This document shows positions 1 through 9,249 of a stretch of 64,000 nucleotides of DNA, piece after piece. Under the pieces are notes generated by a model. It had not been told where the DNA came from. It did not search any database and saw only the letters and a list, made by a program, of their open reading frames with translations. Each line of letters starts with the position of its first letter. Positions within the stretch are counted from its first letter, which is position 1. Both the position numbers and the translations under genes were made by a program. The stretch is from Acinetobacter bereziniae LMG 1003 = CIP 70.12 (GTDB lineage Bacteria > Pseudomonadota > Gammaproteobacteria > Pseudomonadales > Moraxellaceae): NCBI RefSeq assembly GCF_000368925.1, contig NZ_KB849756.1, positions 942,190 to 1,006,189 on the forward strand, written 5' to 3'.

Positions 1-181
1 TTTGCTCTTCATGATTTACAGACAGCAACAATGAACGGATTTGCTCAGCTAAAGGTGTGCCACCAGGTTCACGCGTTAAAACAACTTGTTTACCTTGCTG
101 TTGAAAATGTTCATACAATTTTTGGATGAGTGTGGTTTTTCCTACCCCTTCAGTTCCTTCAAAACTTATAAACATACTCAT
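1..181 (-). CDS. tmk: Thymidylate kinase (N-terminal part, cut by window edge)
   Basis: Thymidylate kinase phosphorylates dTMP to dTDP in the cytoplasm for DNA synthesis. About 60 N-terminal residues are visible. They show the P-loop (GTEGVGKTT, about residues 9-17) and the REPGGT motif typical of the family. The ATG at 181 overlaps the TGA of mltG as ATGA, so the two are translationally coupled in a pabC-mltG-tmk operon, an order found in many gammaproteobacteria. The C-terminal part lies left of the window. Confidence 0.93.
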   Translation of the reverse strand, partial: MSMFISFEGTEGVGKTTLIQKLYEHFQQQGKQVVLTREPGGTPLAEQIRSLLLSVNHEEQ

Positions 182-1245
182 TCCTTAACTTTAGATCGCA
201 TAACTTCAATATATTGTTGTACCGCACGATTATGGTCATTTAAATTTGAGCTAAATTTATGACCACCATTTCCTGTTGCAACAAAATAAATATTTTCAGA
301 ATCATCTGGATGCATTGTCGCTTCAATCGCTTTTTTACTTGGTAGCGCAATCGGCGTAGGCGGTAAACCATTTATCGTGTAGGTATTATAGGCGGTTGGC
401 GTTCGCAAATCTTGTTTTGAAATCTTACCTGTATATTTATCCCCCATACCATAAATTACGGTTGGATCCGTTTGTAAACGCATTCCCAATTTCAAACGGC
501 GACAAAATACACCAGAAACTTGCCTAAGCTCACTGTCAACACTGGTTTCTTTCTCTATGATCGATGCCATAATCAAGGCTTCATATTTTGTTTTATAAGG
601 TAAGTTTGGTGCGCGTTTTTCCCAAGCATCATCTAAGATTTTCATTTGACGCTGATACAAATCTGTCAAAATCTGCTTATCGGTAGCCCCTTTATCAAAA
701 AAATACGTGTCTGGTGCAAACAATCCTTCTGGATGCTGATAAGGAATACCCAATACTTTTAGCATCTCGGCACGAGGAAGCTGAATGACTGATTTTTCAA
801 TCAATGGATCTTTATTTAAAGATTGAATCAGTTGCTTTACCGTTGTACCTTCAATGACCAAAAGTCGACTCATTTGAGCATTTTCAATATTTGACACCAT
901 TTCTAAAACTTGGCGTACACTCATGCCTTTGCTGACTTCATAGACTCCAGCTTTCATGGTATCGTGAATGAAAATCTTACGATACAACTTTAAAATAATT
1001 GGAAAGTTGACTTTATCTTCTTTGGCTAAATCATCAATAAAACCTGTATAGGTTTCTCCATTTGTAATGGAAAGCTTTTGTTTCGCTCCAGAAACTGGGT
1101 AGCTTTTAAAAAGACTCATTTTTAAAATAATGCCAATGATGACTAAAAAAACCACCACAAAAATTGCAATGCCTTTATAGATGTTAGTGCCTGCTTTGGC
1201 TTGAGTATTCTTTTTAGATTTGGGCTTAGATTTCGCTTTAGGCAT
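178..1245 (-). CDS. mltG: Endolytic peptidoglycan transglycosylase MltG
   Basis: MltG (YceG family) cuts nascent glycan strands at the inner membrane and helps set glycan chain length. The 355-aa product has a Lys-rich cytoplasmic start, one transmembrane helix at about residues 23-44 and a periplasmic domain. The catalytic glutamate is Glu231 in the IIEKET motif, followed by the conserved QTDPTVIYG stretch at about 259-266. Length is usual for the family. It overlaps the end of pabC by 8 bases and tmk by 4, so all three are probably cotranscribed. Confidence 0.95.
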   Translation of the reverse strand: MPKAKSKPKSKKNTQAKAGTNIYKGIAIFVVVFLVIIGIILKMSLFKSYPVSGAKQKLSITNGETYTGFIDDLAKEDKVNFPIILKLYRKIFIHDTMKAGVYEVSKGMSVRQVLEMVSNIENAQMSRLLVIEGTTVKQLIQSLNKDPLIEKSVIQLPRAEMLKVLGIPYQHPEGLFAPDTYFFDKGATDKQILTDLYQRQMKILDDAWEKRAPNLPYKTKYEALIMASIIEKETSVDSELRQVSGVFCRRLKLGMRLQTDPTVIYGMGDKYTGKISKQDLRTPTAYNTYTINGLPPTPIALPSKKAIEATMHPDDSENIYFVATGNGGHKFSSNLNDHNRAVQQYIEVMRSKVKE

Positions 1246-2059
1246 GAGAATTAAACTGACTTAAATTTAAAGTGTTAAATAACTCAACACAAGGTTGAGT
1301 GTCTAAATTCAGATGATTCAATGTTGTCACCGCTTTCATTGGACTTAATGCATTACAGAAAAATAAACTCTGAATATACTTAATTTCATCCATATCAATA
1401 AAACGTTGTTCACAGGAAACACCATCATGTTGCATTCGTGACAATATTTCAGCACGCATCACCCCATGCACACCATTATAGCGAAGTTCAGGGGTAATCC
1501 ATGTATTGTTTATTTGAAAAAAGCAATTACTGCTGATCCCTTCGACAATTGAACCTTGTACATCGGTCACCAGTGCTTCTATCCAGCCATTTTGTTGTGC
1601 TTCTTTTTTTAGCATGACCTGTTCTAAACGATTCAATGTTTTCAAACCCACTAAATTGGGCATTAATAAACCAATCGCCTGATTTAAAACACCACTTTGA
1701 ATAAATTCAGGTTGAAAATGACTGGTCGCTTTTGGGTAAAACATCAAATAAAAATCAGCATCATGATCAGGCATCGCATAACCACGATCCCCCTCACCTC
1801 GACTCAAAACAAGTTTGAGCGTCCCGTTTAAAATACTAAATTGTTGCTTGAGTAACGCCAAGCTTTGATCCAAAAGCTCAAAATCAAATTTTAAGTAAAG
1901 CCGTTCAGCCGCCAATTTTATTCGTGCACGATGCAAAGACTCCAGTTCAAAATTTCCTTGATGAAATCTGGCTGTAGTAAAGCAACCATCACCATAATGA
2001 AATGCTCGATCCAAAAGTGGAATAGAATCAATTTGTTGAGCATTTTTAAAACAGATCAT
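1238..2059 (-). CDS. pabC: Aminodeoxychorismate lyase
   Basis: PabC is a PLP enzyme of fold type IV that converts 4-amino-4-deoxychorismate to p-aminobenzoate and pyruvate in folate synthesis. The GLKTLNRLEQV segment holds the expected PLP-binding lysine, and RAFHYGDGCFTT near the N-terminus is typical of the family. The reading frame is open to a TTG at 2086, but I place the start at the ATG at 2059 because an AGGAAA ribosome site sits about 9 bases before it and the product then begins MICFKN. This gives 273 aa, the usual length. It is the first gene of the operon with mltG and tmk. Confidence 0.93.
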   Translation of the reverse strand: MICFKNAQQIDSIPLLDRAFHYGDGCFTTARFHQGNFELESLHRARIKLAAERLYLKFDFELLDQSLALLKQQFSILNGTLKLVLSRGEGDRGYAMPDHDADFYLMFYPKATSHFQPEFIQSGVLNQAIGLLMPNLVGLKTLNRLEQVMLKKEAQQNGWIEALVTDVQGSIVEGISSNCFFQINNTWITPELRYNGVHGVMRAEILSRMQHDGVSCEQRFIDMDEIKYIQSLFFCNALSPMKAVTTLNHLNLDTQPCVELFNTLNLSQFNSHA

Positions 2060-2222
2060 TACACAATTTCCTATGGCTTTACCCAATTACATTTTGAAAC
2101 ATACACAACATCTATTTCTCTTTTATTCATATAAAATTCGTTTTTTATTATTTTTTTATGAATAAAGACTCGCATTATGCTTACACCATCTTACCGAACT
2201 TCAGAAATAAATGGGGCAAAAA

Positions 2223-3233
2223 ATGCAGTTCTCTAAACTTAAATTTGCTGTAGCAGCAGCACTGATTTCAACCACATCTTTCAGCGTGGCAGCAAAAGAT
2301 TTTTTAAACGTATCTTATGATCCAACACGAGAATTGTACGATAACTTCAACAAACAATTCGCGACATTCTGGAAGTCTAAAACAGGGCAAGACATTCAGT
2401 TTAAACAATCTCATGGTGGTTCAGGTAAACAAGCACGATCAGTGATTGATGGTTTACAGGCTGATGTGGTTACCCTTGCTTTAGCAGCAGATATTGATGC
2501 GATTGCACAAAGTACCAATTTATTGCCAAAAGACTGGCAAAAGAAATTTCCTCAGAACTCAACACCATATACATCTACTATCGTATTCTTGGTGCGTAAA
2601 GGTAATCCAAAAGGAATCAAAGACTGGGGTGATTTGGTTAAGCCGGGCGTAGAAATCGTTACGCCAAACCCGAAAACGTCGGGTGGTGCACGTTGGAACT
2701 ATTTAGCAGCGTGGGCTTGGGCAAAGCATAAATATGGTTCAGATGCAAAAGCGCAAGATTTTGTTCGTCAAATTTATAAACAAACCAAAGTGCTTGACTC
2801 AGGTGCGCGCGGTGCAACAACCACATTTGCCGAACGTGGCATCGGTGATGTGTTATTGGCTTGGGAAAACGAAGCTTATCTGTCTACCCGTGAGCAGCCA
2901 GGTAAATTTGAGATCATCACCCCATCATTATCGATCTTGGCAGAACCACCAGTGGCGATCGTAGAAAAGAATGCTCAAAAAGACGGTAATTTAAATCTAG
3001 CGAAAGCTTATTTGAACTATCTGTATTCACCTGCGGGTCAGGAAATTGCAGCTAAAAACTTCTATCGTCCTCGTAATGCTGCGACATTGCAAAAATATGC
3101 AACCACATTCAAGCCATTGAAATTGGTGACAATTGATAAAGAGTTTGGCGGTTGGACAAAAGTTCAAAAACAACACTTTGACAACAATGGTGTATTTGAT
3201 CAAATTGTTAAAGCCAATGCGAGCAGTAAATAA
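2223..3233 (+). CDS. sbp: Periplasmic sulfate-binding protein
   Basis: This is the substrate-binding protein of the sulfate/thiosulfate ABC importer. It has a signal peptide ending near SVAAKD, followed by the family start FLNVSYDPTRELY, the QSHGGSGKQARSV segment and the SGGARWNYLAAWAWA segment. An upstream ATG at 2211 is in frame, but a GGGG ribosome site lies about 6 bases before the ATG at 2223, so I chose the latter. It heads a sulfate uptake operon with cysT, cysW and cysA. The separate CysP of enterobacteria could be an alternative name, because Sbp and CysP are homologous. Confidence 0.92.
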   Translation: MQFSKLKFAVAAALISTTSFSVAAKDFLNVSYDPTRELYDNFNKQFATFWKSKTGQDIQFKQSHGGSGKQARSVIDGLQADVVTLALAADIDAIAQSTNLLPKDWQKKFPQNSTPYTSTIVFLVRKGNPKGIKDWGDLVKPGVEIVTPNPKTSGGARWNYLAAWAWAKHKYGSDAKAQDFVRQIYKQTKVLDSGARGATTTFAERGIGDVLLAWENEAYLSTREQPGKFEIITPSLSILAEPPVAIVEKNAQKDGNLNLAKAYLNYLYSPAGQEIAAKNFYRPRNAATLQKYATTFKPLKLVTIDKEFGGWTKVQKQHFDNNGVFDQIVKANASSK

Positions 3234-3274
3234 CTGATCTCAATCAACTTAAACTAAAAAACAGGAGCACCGAC

Positions 3275-3880
3275 ATGATTCATACCATTATTGTTCCGGG
3301 CGTTGGTGGAAGCGATTACGATCACTGGCAGTCTAAATTACAACGTGAACTCATGTCATGCTCTCGTGTAAAGCAACAGGATTGGAACTTACCTATATTA
3401 AAAGACTGGGTTGCTGAATTTGTCAGAACTGTATTGAATGCGCCTCAGCCTGTTCAAATTGTTGCACATAGTTTTGGTTGCTTGACGACTGTTGCAGCTT
3501 TGGCACAACATCCTGAAATTACCACTAAAGTGAGAAAAGTTATTTTAGTTGCACCAGCCAATCCTGCACGTTTTGGTGAAGCTGGTTTTGCTCGAAACAG
3601 TATTGGCAATTATGAAAATTATTTTCAAACCTTAAATATTGCTGTTCCAGCTGAAATGATTATTTCTGAAAATGACCCTTGGTTAGACTTTGAAGATGCT
3701 CAAAAATTGGCGCGTGCTTGGAAAATCAAGCCAAGAAATTTAGGTCAAGTCGGTCATATCAATGTTGCTTCAGGTTTTGGACATTTTCCAGAAATTTATG
3801 ATCACTTAATCATAGAGCAACAAAAAATCTTTATGAGTAATACTGATGATACCAAGTTGTTTTTTAAATTTGCAATTTAA
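3275..3880 (+). CDS. RBBP9/YdeN-type alpha/beta hydrolase in the sulfate operon
   Basis: This is a small cytoplasmic alpha/beta hydrolase (201 aa) of the RBBP9/YdeN serine-hydrolase type. A triad is visible: Ser66 in AHSFG, Asp134 in ENDPWLDF and His161 in GHINV. There is no signal peptide. A clear ribosome site (CAGGAG) precedes the ATG. It sits between sbp and cysT and is read in the same direction, which is not the classic enterobacterial order. A role linked to sulfur supply, such as hydrolysing a sulfur-containing ester or amide, is only a guess. The substrate is unknown. Confidence 0.85.
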   Translation: MIHTIIVPGVGGSDYDHWQSKLQRELMSCSRVKQQDWNLPILKDWVAEFVRTVLNAPQPVQIVAHSFGCLTTVAALAQHPEITTKVRKVILVAPANPARFGEAGFARNSIGNYENYFQTLNIAVPAEMIISENDPWLDFEDAQKLARAWKIKPRNLGQVGHINVASGFGHFPEIYDHLIIEQQKIFMSNTDDTKLFFKFAI

Positions 3881-3918
3881 TCATTGCCTTTTAAGCTTGC
3901 AAAAATCGTTTTAAATTT

Positions 3919-3950
3919 GCTTATTGATTTCAATAAGCTTTCTCTCTTTT
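3919..3950 (+). terminator. Terminator-like hairpin before cysT (possible attenuator)
   Basis: There is a perfect 8-bp stem GCTTATTG / CAATAAGC with a 4-base loop (3919-3938), followed by a pyrimidine-rich TTTCTCTCTTTT tract. It lies inside the operon, just upstream of the GAGGAG ribosome site of cysT. It may make part of the transcripts end after sbp and the hydrolase. Confidence 0.6.
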
Positions 3951-3961
3951 GAGGAGTCATC

Positions 3962-4795
3962 ATGTCGCAGCGATCCCGAGTGCTGCCAGGTTTTGGTCTT
4001 TCACTAGGCTTCACCCTAGCGTATCTATCTTTAATCGTACTGATACCACTTTCTGCCGTATTCATAAAATCATTAGGCGTAGGTTGGGATGGTTTATGGG
4101 AAATCTTGAGCTCTGAACGTATTTTAAAATCATTACAGCTCAGTTTTACCACCGCTCTCATTGCAGCCTTGATCAATGTGATTTTTGGTTTTTTATTGGC
4201 GTGGTGCTTAGTGCGTTATTCATTTCCAGGCAAACGTATAGTCGATGCTCTGGTCGACTTACCTTTTGCTTTACCTACCGCTGTTGCAGGTATTGCTCTG
4301 ACCTCTCTATATGCGTCAACAGGTTGGATTGGACAATTGCTTGAACCATTAGGGATTAAAATCGCCTATACATCTCTGGGTATTACCTTAGCCCTGATTT
4401 TTATCGGAATCCCTTTCGTTGTACGCACAGTGCAACCTGTATTGAGCGACCTTGAAACAGAACTGGAAGAAGCCGCTTCTGCACTCGGTGCTAATCGTTT
4501 TCAAATCGTGACTAAAATCATTTTACCTATTCTCTTCCCAGCATTGTTAACCGGTTTTGCTTTAGCATTTGCACGGGGCGTTGGTGAATATGGTTCAGTT
4601 ATTTTTATTGCAGGGAACATTCCTTACGAAACTGAAATTGCACCGTTAATGATTATTACTCGTTTAGAAGAATATGATTATGCTGGAGCAACCACCATTG
4701 CAGTTGTAATGCTGATTATTTCTTTCTTTATCTTGTTCCTGATTAACTTGGTTCAGGCATGGGCAAGTCGCCGCACAGGGAGAACTGCACGATGA
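3962..4795 (+). CDS. cysT: Sulfate ABC transporter permease CysT (CysU)
   Basis: This is one of two inner-membrane permeases of the sulfate/thiosulfate importer (277 aa). It has about six hydrophobic helices and the cytoplasmic EAA loop (EEAASALGANRFQIVTKIILP) that contacts the CysA ATPase. The start is the ATG after GAGGAG. Its TGA overlaps the cysW start as ATGA, indicating coupled synthesis of the two partners. Confidence 0.95.
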   Translation: MSQRSRVLPGFGLSLGFTLAYLSLIVLIPLSAVFIKSLGVGWDGLWEILSSERILKSLQLSFTTALIAALINVIFGFLLAWCLVRYSFPGKRIVDALVDLPFALPTAVAGIALTSLYASTGWIGQLLEPLGIKIAYTSLGITLALIFIGIPFVVRTVQPVLSDLETELEEAASALGANRFQIVTKIILPILFPALLTGFALAFARGVGEYGSVIFIAGNIPYETEIAPLMIITRLEEYDYAGATTIAVVMLIISFFILFLINLVQAWASRRTGRTAR

Positions 4796-5688
4796 GCTTA
4801 AATACCAACAGCAATGCTTTGGCTGAAAAACTACAGTCTCGTGATGCAACCCGTGAACCAACATGGGTCCGATATACCTTACTCATCATCGGGTTACTCT
4901 TCTTTTTGGGCTGTTTAGTGCTCCCATTGGTGCTGATTTTTGTTGAGGCATTTAAGCAAGGAATTCAGGTTTATTTCGCATCATTGATCGATCCATACAC
5001 CTTGTCAGCCGTAAAACTCACCTTACTCACAGCAGCAATTGCAGTTCCACTTAATGTCATTTTTGGTGTTACTGCCGCATGGTGTGTCGCTAAATTTAAT
5101 TTCCGTGGCAAGTCTATACTCACCACGATCATTGATACACCGTTTTCTGTATCACCAGTGATTGCAGGTTTGATGCTGGTTCTGATCTTTGGTTCGCAAG
5201 GTTGGATTGGGTCATGGTTAATTGAACATGACATTAAAATTCTATATGCCACACCTGCAATCATCATTGCCACCGTATTTATTACCGTTCCATTTGTTGC
5301 CCGTGAATTAATTCCACTCATGGAAGCTCAAGGTACAGAGGAAGAAGAAGCGGCTATTGTACTCGGCGCATCAGGTTGGCAAACCTTTTGGAAAATCACC
5401 ATTCCCAACATTAAATGGGGTCTGATCTACGGCGTAATTTTGTGTAATGCGCGTGCAATGGGTGAGTTTGGTGCAGTGTCGGTCGTATCTGGGCATATCC
5501 GTGGTGAAACCAATACTTTACCCTTACATATTGAAATTTTATATAACGAACCAAATTCGATTAGTGCTGCTTTTGCGGTTTCGACCTTGTTAGCATTTTT
5601 GGCAATTATTACCCTTATTTTAAAAACATGGGTTGAATATCGCCAAGAAAAACAAGACCGTGAAAGTAAAGAATCTACTGTTTCTTAA
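4792..5688 (+). CDS. cysW: Sulfate ABC transporter permease CysW
   Basis: This is the second permease of the sulfate importer, 298 aa from the ATG at 4792. That ATG follows GGGAGA and overlaps the cysT stop; an in-frame start at 4759 would lie inside cysT and is less likely. It has about six membrane helices and an EAA loop (EEEAAIVLGASGWQTFWKITIP). An N-terminal extension of about 40 polar residues precedes the first helix. It forms the heterodimeric channel with CysT. Confidence 0.95.
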   Translation: MSLNTNSNALAEKLQSRDATREPTWVRYTLLIIGLLFFLGCLVLPLVLIFVEAFKQGIQVYFASLIDPYTLSAVKLTLLTAAIAVPLNVIFGVTAAWCVAKFNFRGKSILTTIIDTPFSVSPVIAGLMLVLIFGSQGWIGSWLIEHDIKILYATPAIIIATVFITVPFVARELIPLMEAQGTEEEEAAIVLGASGWQTFWKITIPNIKWGLIYGVILCNARAMGEFGAVSVVSGHIRGETNTLPLHIEILYNEPNSISAAFAVSTLLAFLAIITLILKTWVEYRQEKQDRESKESTVS

Positions 5689-5698
5689 GGAATTGCAC

Positions 5699-6760
5699 AT
5701 GAGTATTCAAGTTAAAAATATTGAAAAAAACTTTGGTGCATTCCATGCACTTAAAAACATCTCTCTGGATTTTCCAGAAGGTCAACTGGTTGCCTTACTT
5801 GGACCTTCAGGTTGTGGTAAAACCACACTACTTCGTATTATCGCCGGTCTTGAATCAGCAGATCGAGGTCAAGTGATTCTTGAGGGTACAGACGCAACCA
5901 ATAGTCACGTACGTGAACGTCAAGTAGGCTTTGTATTTCAGCACTATGCTTTATTTCGCCATATGACCGTATATGACAATATCGCATTTGGTTTACGTGT
6001 TCGTCCTAAATCTACGCGTCCAAATGAAACTGAAATAAAAAAACGTGTCACACGTTTGCTGGATCTAGTTCAGTTGGGTTTCTTGGCAGATCGCTATCCT
6101 GCGCAACTGTCTGGTGGTCAACGCCAACGTATTGCTTTGGCACGCGCTTTAGCCGTTGAACCTCGTGTGTTGTTACTGGATGAACCATTTGGTGCACTAG
6201 ATGCCAAGGTCCGTAAAGAATTGCGTCGTTGGCTCAGAACCCTGCATGATGAATTGCATATCACCTCTATTTTTGTTACCCATGACCAAGAAGAAGCATT
6301 GGAAGTCGCCGATCAAATCGTGGTGATGAATAAAGGTGATATCGAACAGATTGGCTCGCCACGAGAAGTTTATGAGAAACCGGCAACACCATTTGTCTTT
6401 GACTTTTTAGGTCAAGCGAATCGATTTGAAGGTGAGAACCATCAAGGTATTATTCAAATTGGTGATGATCGAATCCAACTGCCTTCAACACAAAATACAG
6501 CTGATGGTAAAGTGATTGCTTTTGCTCGACCAAATGAATTGAAAATTCACGCACAACCGACTGAAAATGCAATTCAAGCAACCTTTTTACGTGAATTATG
6601 GATTGCCGGTAAAGTCATGGCGGAGTTACAAGATCGCCAAGGACAACTGATTGAAATTGCTTTAAACCCAGAAGAAGCAAAATTACATCAATACAGACCA
6701 AATCAAACAGTTTGGGTAAGTGCATCTACACTTCACCTATTTGAAAATCAAGTCGCGTAA
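5699..6760 (+). CDS. cysA: Sulfate ABC transporter ATPase CysA
   Basis: This is the ATPase subunit that powers sulfate/thiosulfate import (353 aa). The Walker A motif GPSGCGKTT is at about residues 35-43. The signature LSGGQRQR, Walker B LLLDEPFGALD and the switch histidine in FVTHD follow in order, with a C-terminal TOBE-like regulatory region. I chose the ATG at 5699, which has AAGGA upstream, over an in-frame upstream ATG that lies inside cysW. It is 10 bases after cysW in the same operon. Confidence 0.96.
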   Translation: MSIQVKNIEKNFGAFHALKNISLDFPEGQLVALLGPSGCGKTTLLRIIAGLESADRGQVILEGTDATNSHVRERQVGFVFQHYALFRHMTVYDNIAFGLRVRPKSTRPNETEIKKRVTRLLDLVQLGFLADRYPAQLSGGQRQRIALARALAVEPRVLLLDEPFGALDAKVRKELRRWLRTLHDELHITSIFVTHDQEEALEVADQIVVMNKGDIEQIGSPREVYEKPATPFVFDFLGQANRFEGENHQGIIQIGDDRIQLPSTQNTADGKVIAFARPNELKIHAQPTENAIQATFLRELWIAGKVMAELQDRQGQLIEIALNPEEAKLHQYRPNQTVWVSASTLHLFENQVA

Positions 6761-6769
6761 TCGTCGACA

Positions 6770-6796
6770 GGATGAGTACTCCCCACCTACTCATCC
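6770..6796 (+). other. Stem-loop between cysA and cysB
   Basis: A perfect 9-bp stem GGATGAGTA / TACTCATCC encloses a 9-base C-rich loop. No U-tract follows, so it is not a standard intrinsic terminator. It may stabilise or process the transcript between the transporter genes and the regulator. Confidence 0.5.
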
Positions 6797-6817
6797 ACAT
6801 TTGAGGTATGGAACATC

Positions 6818-7747
6818 ATGAACTTTCAACAATTACGAATTATCCGAGAAACGGTTCGTCAAAACTACAATTTAACTGAAGCTTCAGCTGCACTTTACAC
6901 ATCTCAATCAGGTGTCAGTAAACACATCAAAGATTTAGAAGATGAATTAGGTGTGCAATTGTTTGTTCGTAAAGGCAAACGCCTATTAGGCTTAACAGAA
7001 CCAGGACAAGCCTTGCTCAGTATTGTTGAACGTATGTTGATTGATGCTGACAACATTAAACGTCTTGCAGATGACTTTAATAAAGTCGATGAAGGGACAT
7101 TGACGATTGCAACAACACATACCCAAGCACGTTATGTGTTACCCCCAATCGTGAATTTATTTAAAAAAGCATTTCCGAAAGTGCATTTGATTTTACAACA
7201 AGCCAGTCCTGTTGAAATTTCAGAAATGTTACTTTTAGGTTTGGCAGATATTGGTATTGCGACTGAATCACTGACAACCGAAGAAAACTTGGGAAGCGTG
7301 TCATTCTATAATTGGAAACACAGCATTATTACCCCTCAAGACCATCCACTGACCAAACTTAATCCTAAAGACATTACTTTAGAAAAATTGGCTGAATATC
7401 CAATCATTACTTATCACGGTGGTTTCACAGGTCGTTCAAAAATTGATAAAGCCTTTGAAGATGCCAATCTTGATGTTGATATCGTGATGTCTGCACTGGA
7501 TGCCGATGTGATAAAAACCTATGTTGAGCTTGGCATGGGTGTTGGTATTGTCAATGATGTGGCTTACGATACAGAACGTGATCATCGTTTAAAACAAATT
7601 GATACTGATATTTTTGGTTTAAATACCACTTGGATTGCAGTACGTAAAGGTCATTTACTGCGTGGTTATGGTTATGAGTTTATTTCACTCTGCTCACCAG
7701 AGGCTGATATTAAAGCCTTAAAGAAAATCGCCTATCCTGAAGATTAA
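6818..7747 (+). CDS. cysB: LysR-family sulfur regulator CysB
   Basis: CysB-type LysR regulators activate sulfate assimilation genes and sense N-acetylserine or sulfur limitation. The 309-aa product starts MNFQQLRIIRE and has the helix-turn-helix segment AALYTSQSGVSKHIKDLEDELG (written here only as landmarks around residues 25-45), then GKRLLGLTEPG, all close to CysB/Cbl. An effector-binding domain makes up the rest. It lies directly after cysA on the same strand and probably controls this operon. Cbl is a close paralogue and cannot be excluded. Confidence 0.88.
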   Translation: MNFQQLRIIRETVRQNYNLTEASAALYTSQSGVSKHIKDLEDELGVQLFVRKGKRLLGLTEPGQALLSIVERMLIDADNIKRLADDFNKVDEGTLTIATTHTQARYVLPPIVNLFKKAFPKVHLILQQASPVEISEMLLLGLADIGIATESLTTEENLGSVSFYNWKHSIITPQDHPLTKLNPKDITLEKLAEYPIITYHGGFTGRSKIDKAFEDANLDVDIVMSALDADVIKTYVELGMGVGIVNDVAYDTERDHRLKQIDTDIFGLNTTWIAVRKGHLLRGYGYEFISLCSPEADIKALKKIAYPED

Positions 7748-7785
7748 GTTTATACATGAAACTTAATCAGCCAAGCAGATAAGAA

Positions 7786-7810
7786 AGAGCGCATTTTTGC
7801 GCTCTCTCTT
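7786..7810 (+). terminator. Terminator after the sulfate operon
   Basis: An 8-bp stem AGAGCGCA / TGCGCTCT with a 4-base T loop is followed by a weak CTCTT tract, about 40 bases after the cysB stop. Confidence 0.6.
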
Positions 7811-7957
7811 CATTAAATTAAAATATCCAAAAGCACAACACATATTCTTAAGAAAAACTAAAACTATTGATTTTATTTATTATTTATCAAAAGATAATCT
7901 TTTTAGTATAAAATTTAGCCTGAATCATATTTTAATATTGTCATTTTGGGGACAAGG

Positions 7958-9175
7958 ATGAATTATCAGATCTGGAGTTTAGCCATCGGGGGCGTTATTC
8001 CTCTATTTAGTCATGCCGCAGGTATGGAAAAATCTGATCAATCCGTCCGCACATTTCTTGAACCTAATCATTACCTAGAACTATCTTATGCTGAACTTTA
8101 TGCAGATGTATCTGGGCAATTACCTCAACACGAACAATTAAAACAACAAGGTATTGATGATTTTTCTACAGGCAACTTAGTCAATACTTATCATTTCGTC
8201 AATGCAGCAGCAAAATTACAAATCACACCACAGTGGTCATTTGGTTTAATCTACGACCAACCTTATGGTGTTGACATTGCTTATCAATACCGCCCTCAGA
8301 CTAATTATGGAAAACAACTTTTAGAGTCTGGTCAATTTAATTTTGATAGTCAAAATCTCACCATGTTGGTGGGTTATCAACCTACTAGTCGTTGGAATAT
8401 CTATACTGGAGCGATTTATCAACAATTTGAAGGCGAATTAAATATTTTTGGTGCAAACTATTCAGCACTGAGTGGCTATCAGGCAAAATTTAAGCAAAGT
8501 GCCGGTCATGGATGGTTAGCAGGTTTTAGTTATCAAATTCCAGAATATGCCTTAAAAAGCTCACTGACTTATCGATCTAAAATCAATCATCAATCAGCAG
8601 TGACAGAGTATATTTCTGGGCAAAATTTAACAGTAATTCCGTTTGAAAAAACGCGAATTTCTACACCACAATCTGTCAATTTAGAAATTCAGTCTGGTTT
8701 AACAGCAAACAATATTGTTTATAGTCAGCTTCGTTGGGTCAATTGGAAAGACTTTGAAATTCAGCCTAGACAATTTGGTGCTGTGGTTGATTATGCTGCC
8801 CAACAATATCCTGAATTAATCAAACCATTCAATCTGATTGACTATAAAAACAATCAATGGTCTGCAAAACTCGGTATTGCCCATATGCTTTCAGATCAAT
8901 GGCTTATCACAGCTGATATATCATGGGATTCGGGCAATGATAATCCTGCTGGAACGCTCAATCCTTCTGACGGCTTTTATGCATTAGGCTTAGGCAGCTT
9001 ATATAACATCAATAAAAACAGTTTTATTTCCTATGGCATCAAATATTTTCGATTTAATAAAGCAAAAATTGCAGATTTAGATGCCAATAGCCCAATCACT
9101 CAAAATTCAACATTATCCGAAGTAGGTCGAAATACTGCATTTGCACATGGAATTCGTATTGGGTACCGTTTTTAG
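7958..9175 (+). CDS. FadL/OmpP1-type outer-membrane transport protein
   Basis: This predicted 14-strand FadL-like barrel would import hydrophobic compounds such as long-chain fatty acids or aromatics across the outer membrane. It has a short signal peptide (about residues 1-21, ending HAAG), alternating beta-strand patterns, and ends in GIRIGYRF with the terminal Phe typical of outer-membrane barrels. The length of 405 aa fits the family. The start is the ATG at 7958, preceded by GGGGA; an in-frame TTG at 7946 lies in the ribosome site region. The substrate cannot be told from sequence. It is a single gene ending at a strong terminator. Confidence 0.85.
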   Translation: MNYQIWSLAIGGVIPLFSHAAGMEKSDQSVRTFLEPNHYLELSYAELYADVSGQLPQHEQLKQQGIDDFSTGNLVNTYHFVNAAAKLQITPQWSFGLIYDQPYGVDIAYQYRPQTNYGKQLLESGQFNFDSQNLTMLVGYQPTSRWNIYTGAIYQQFEGELNIFGANYSALSGYQAKFKQSAGHGWLAGFSYQIPEYALKSSLTYRSKINHQSAVTEYISGQNLTVIPFEKTRISTPQSVNLEIQSGLTANNIVYSQLRWVNWKDFEIQPRQFGAVVDYAAQQYPELIKPFNLIDYKNNQWSAKLGIAHMLSDQWLITADISWDSGNDNPAGTLNPSDGFYALGLGSLYNINKNSFISYGIKYFRFNKAKIADLDANSPITQNSTLSEVGRNTAFAHGIRIGYRF

Positions 9176-9202
9176 CTTAATTTGATCATTTATTCTGTAC
9201 AT

Positions 9203-9229
9203 AAAAAAACGAGCCGAAGCTCGTTTTTT
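9203..9229. terminator. Bidirectional intrinsic terminator
   Basis: The stem AAAAAACGAGC / GCTCGTTTTTT with a CGAA tetraloop has A and T runs on both sides, so it can stop the FadL-like gene from the left and carO from the right. Confidence 0.9.
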
Positions 9230-9249
9230 CTATACAAATTCGGAATGAA

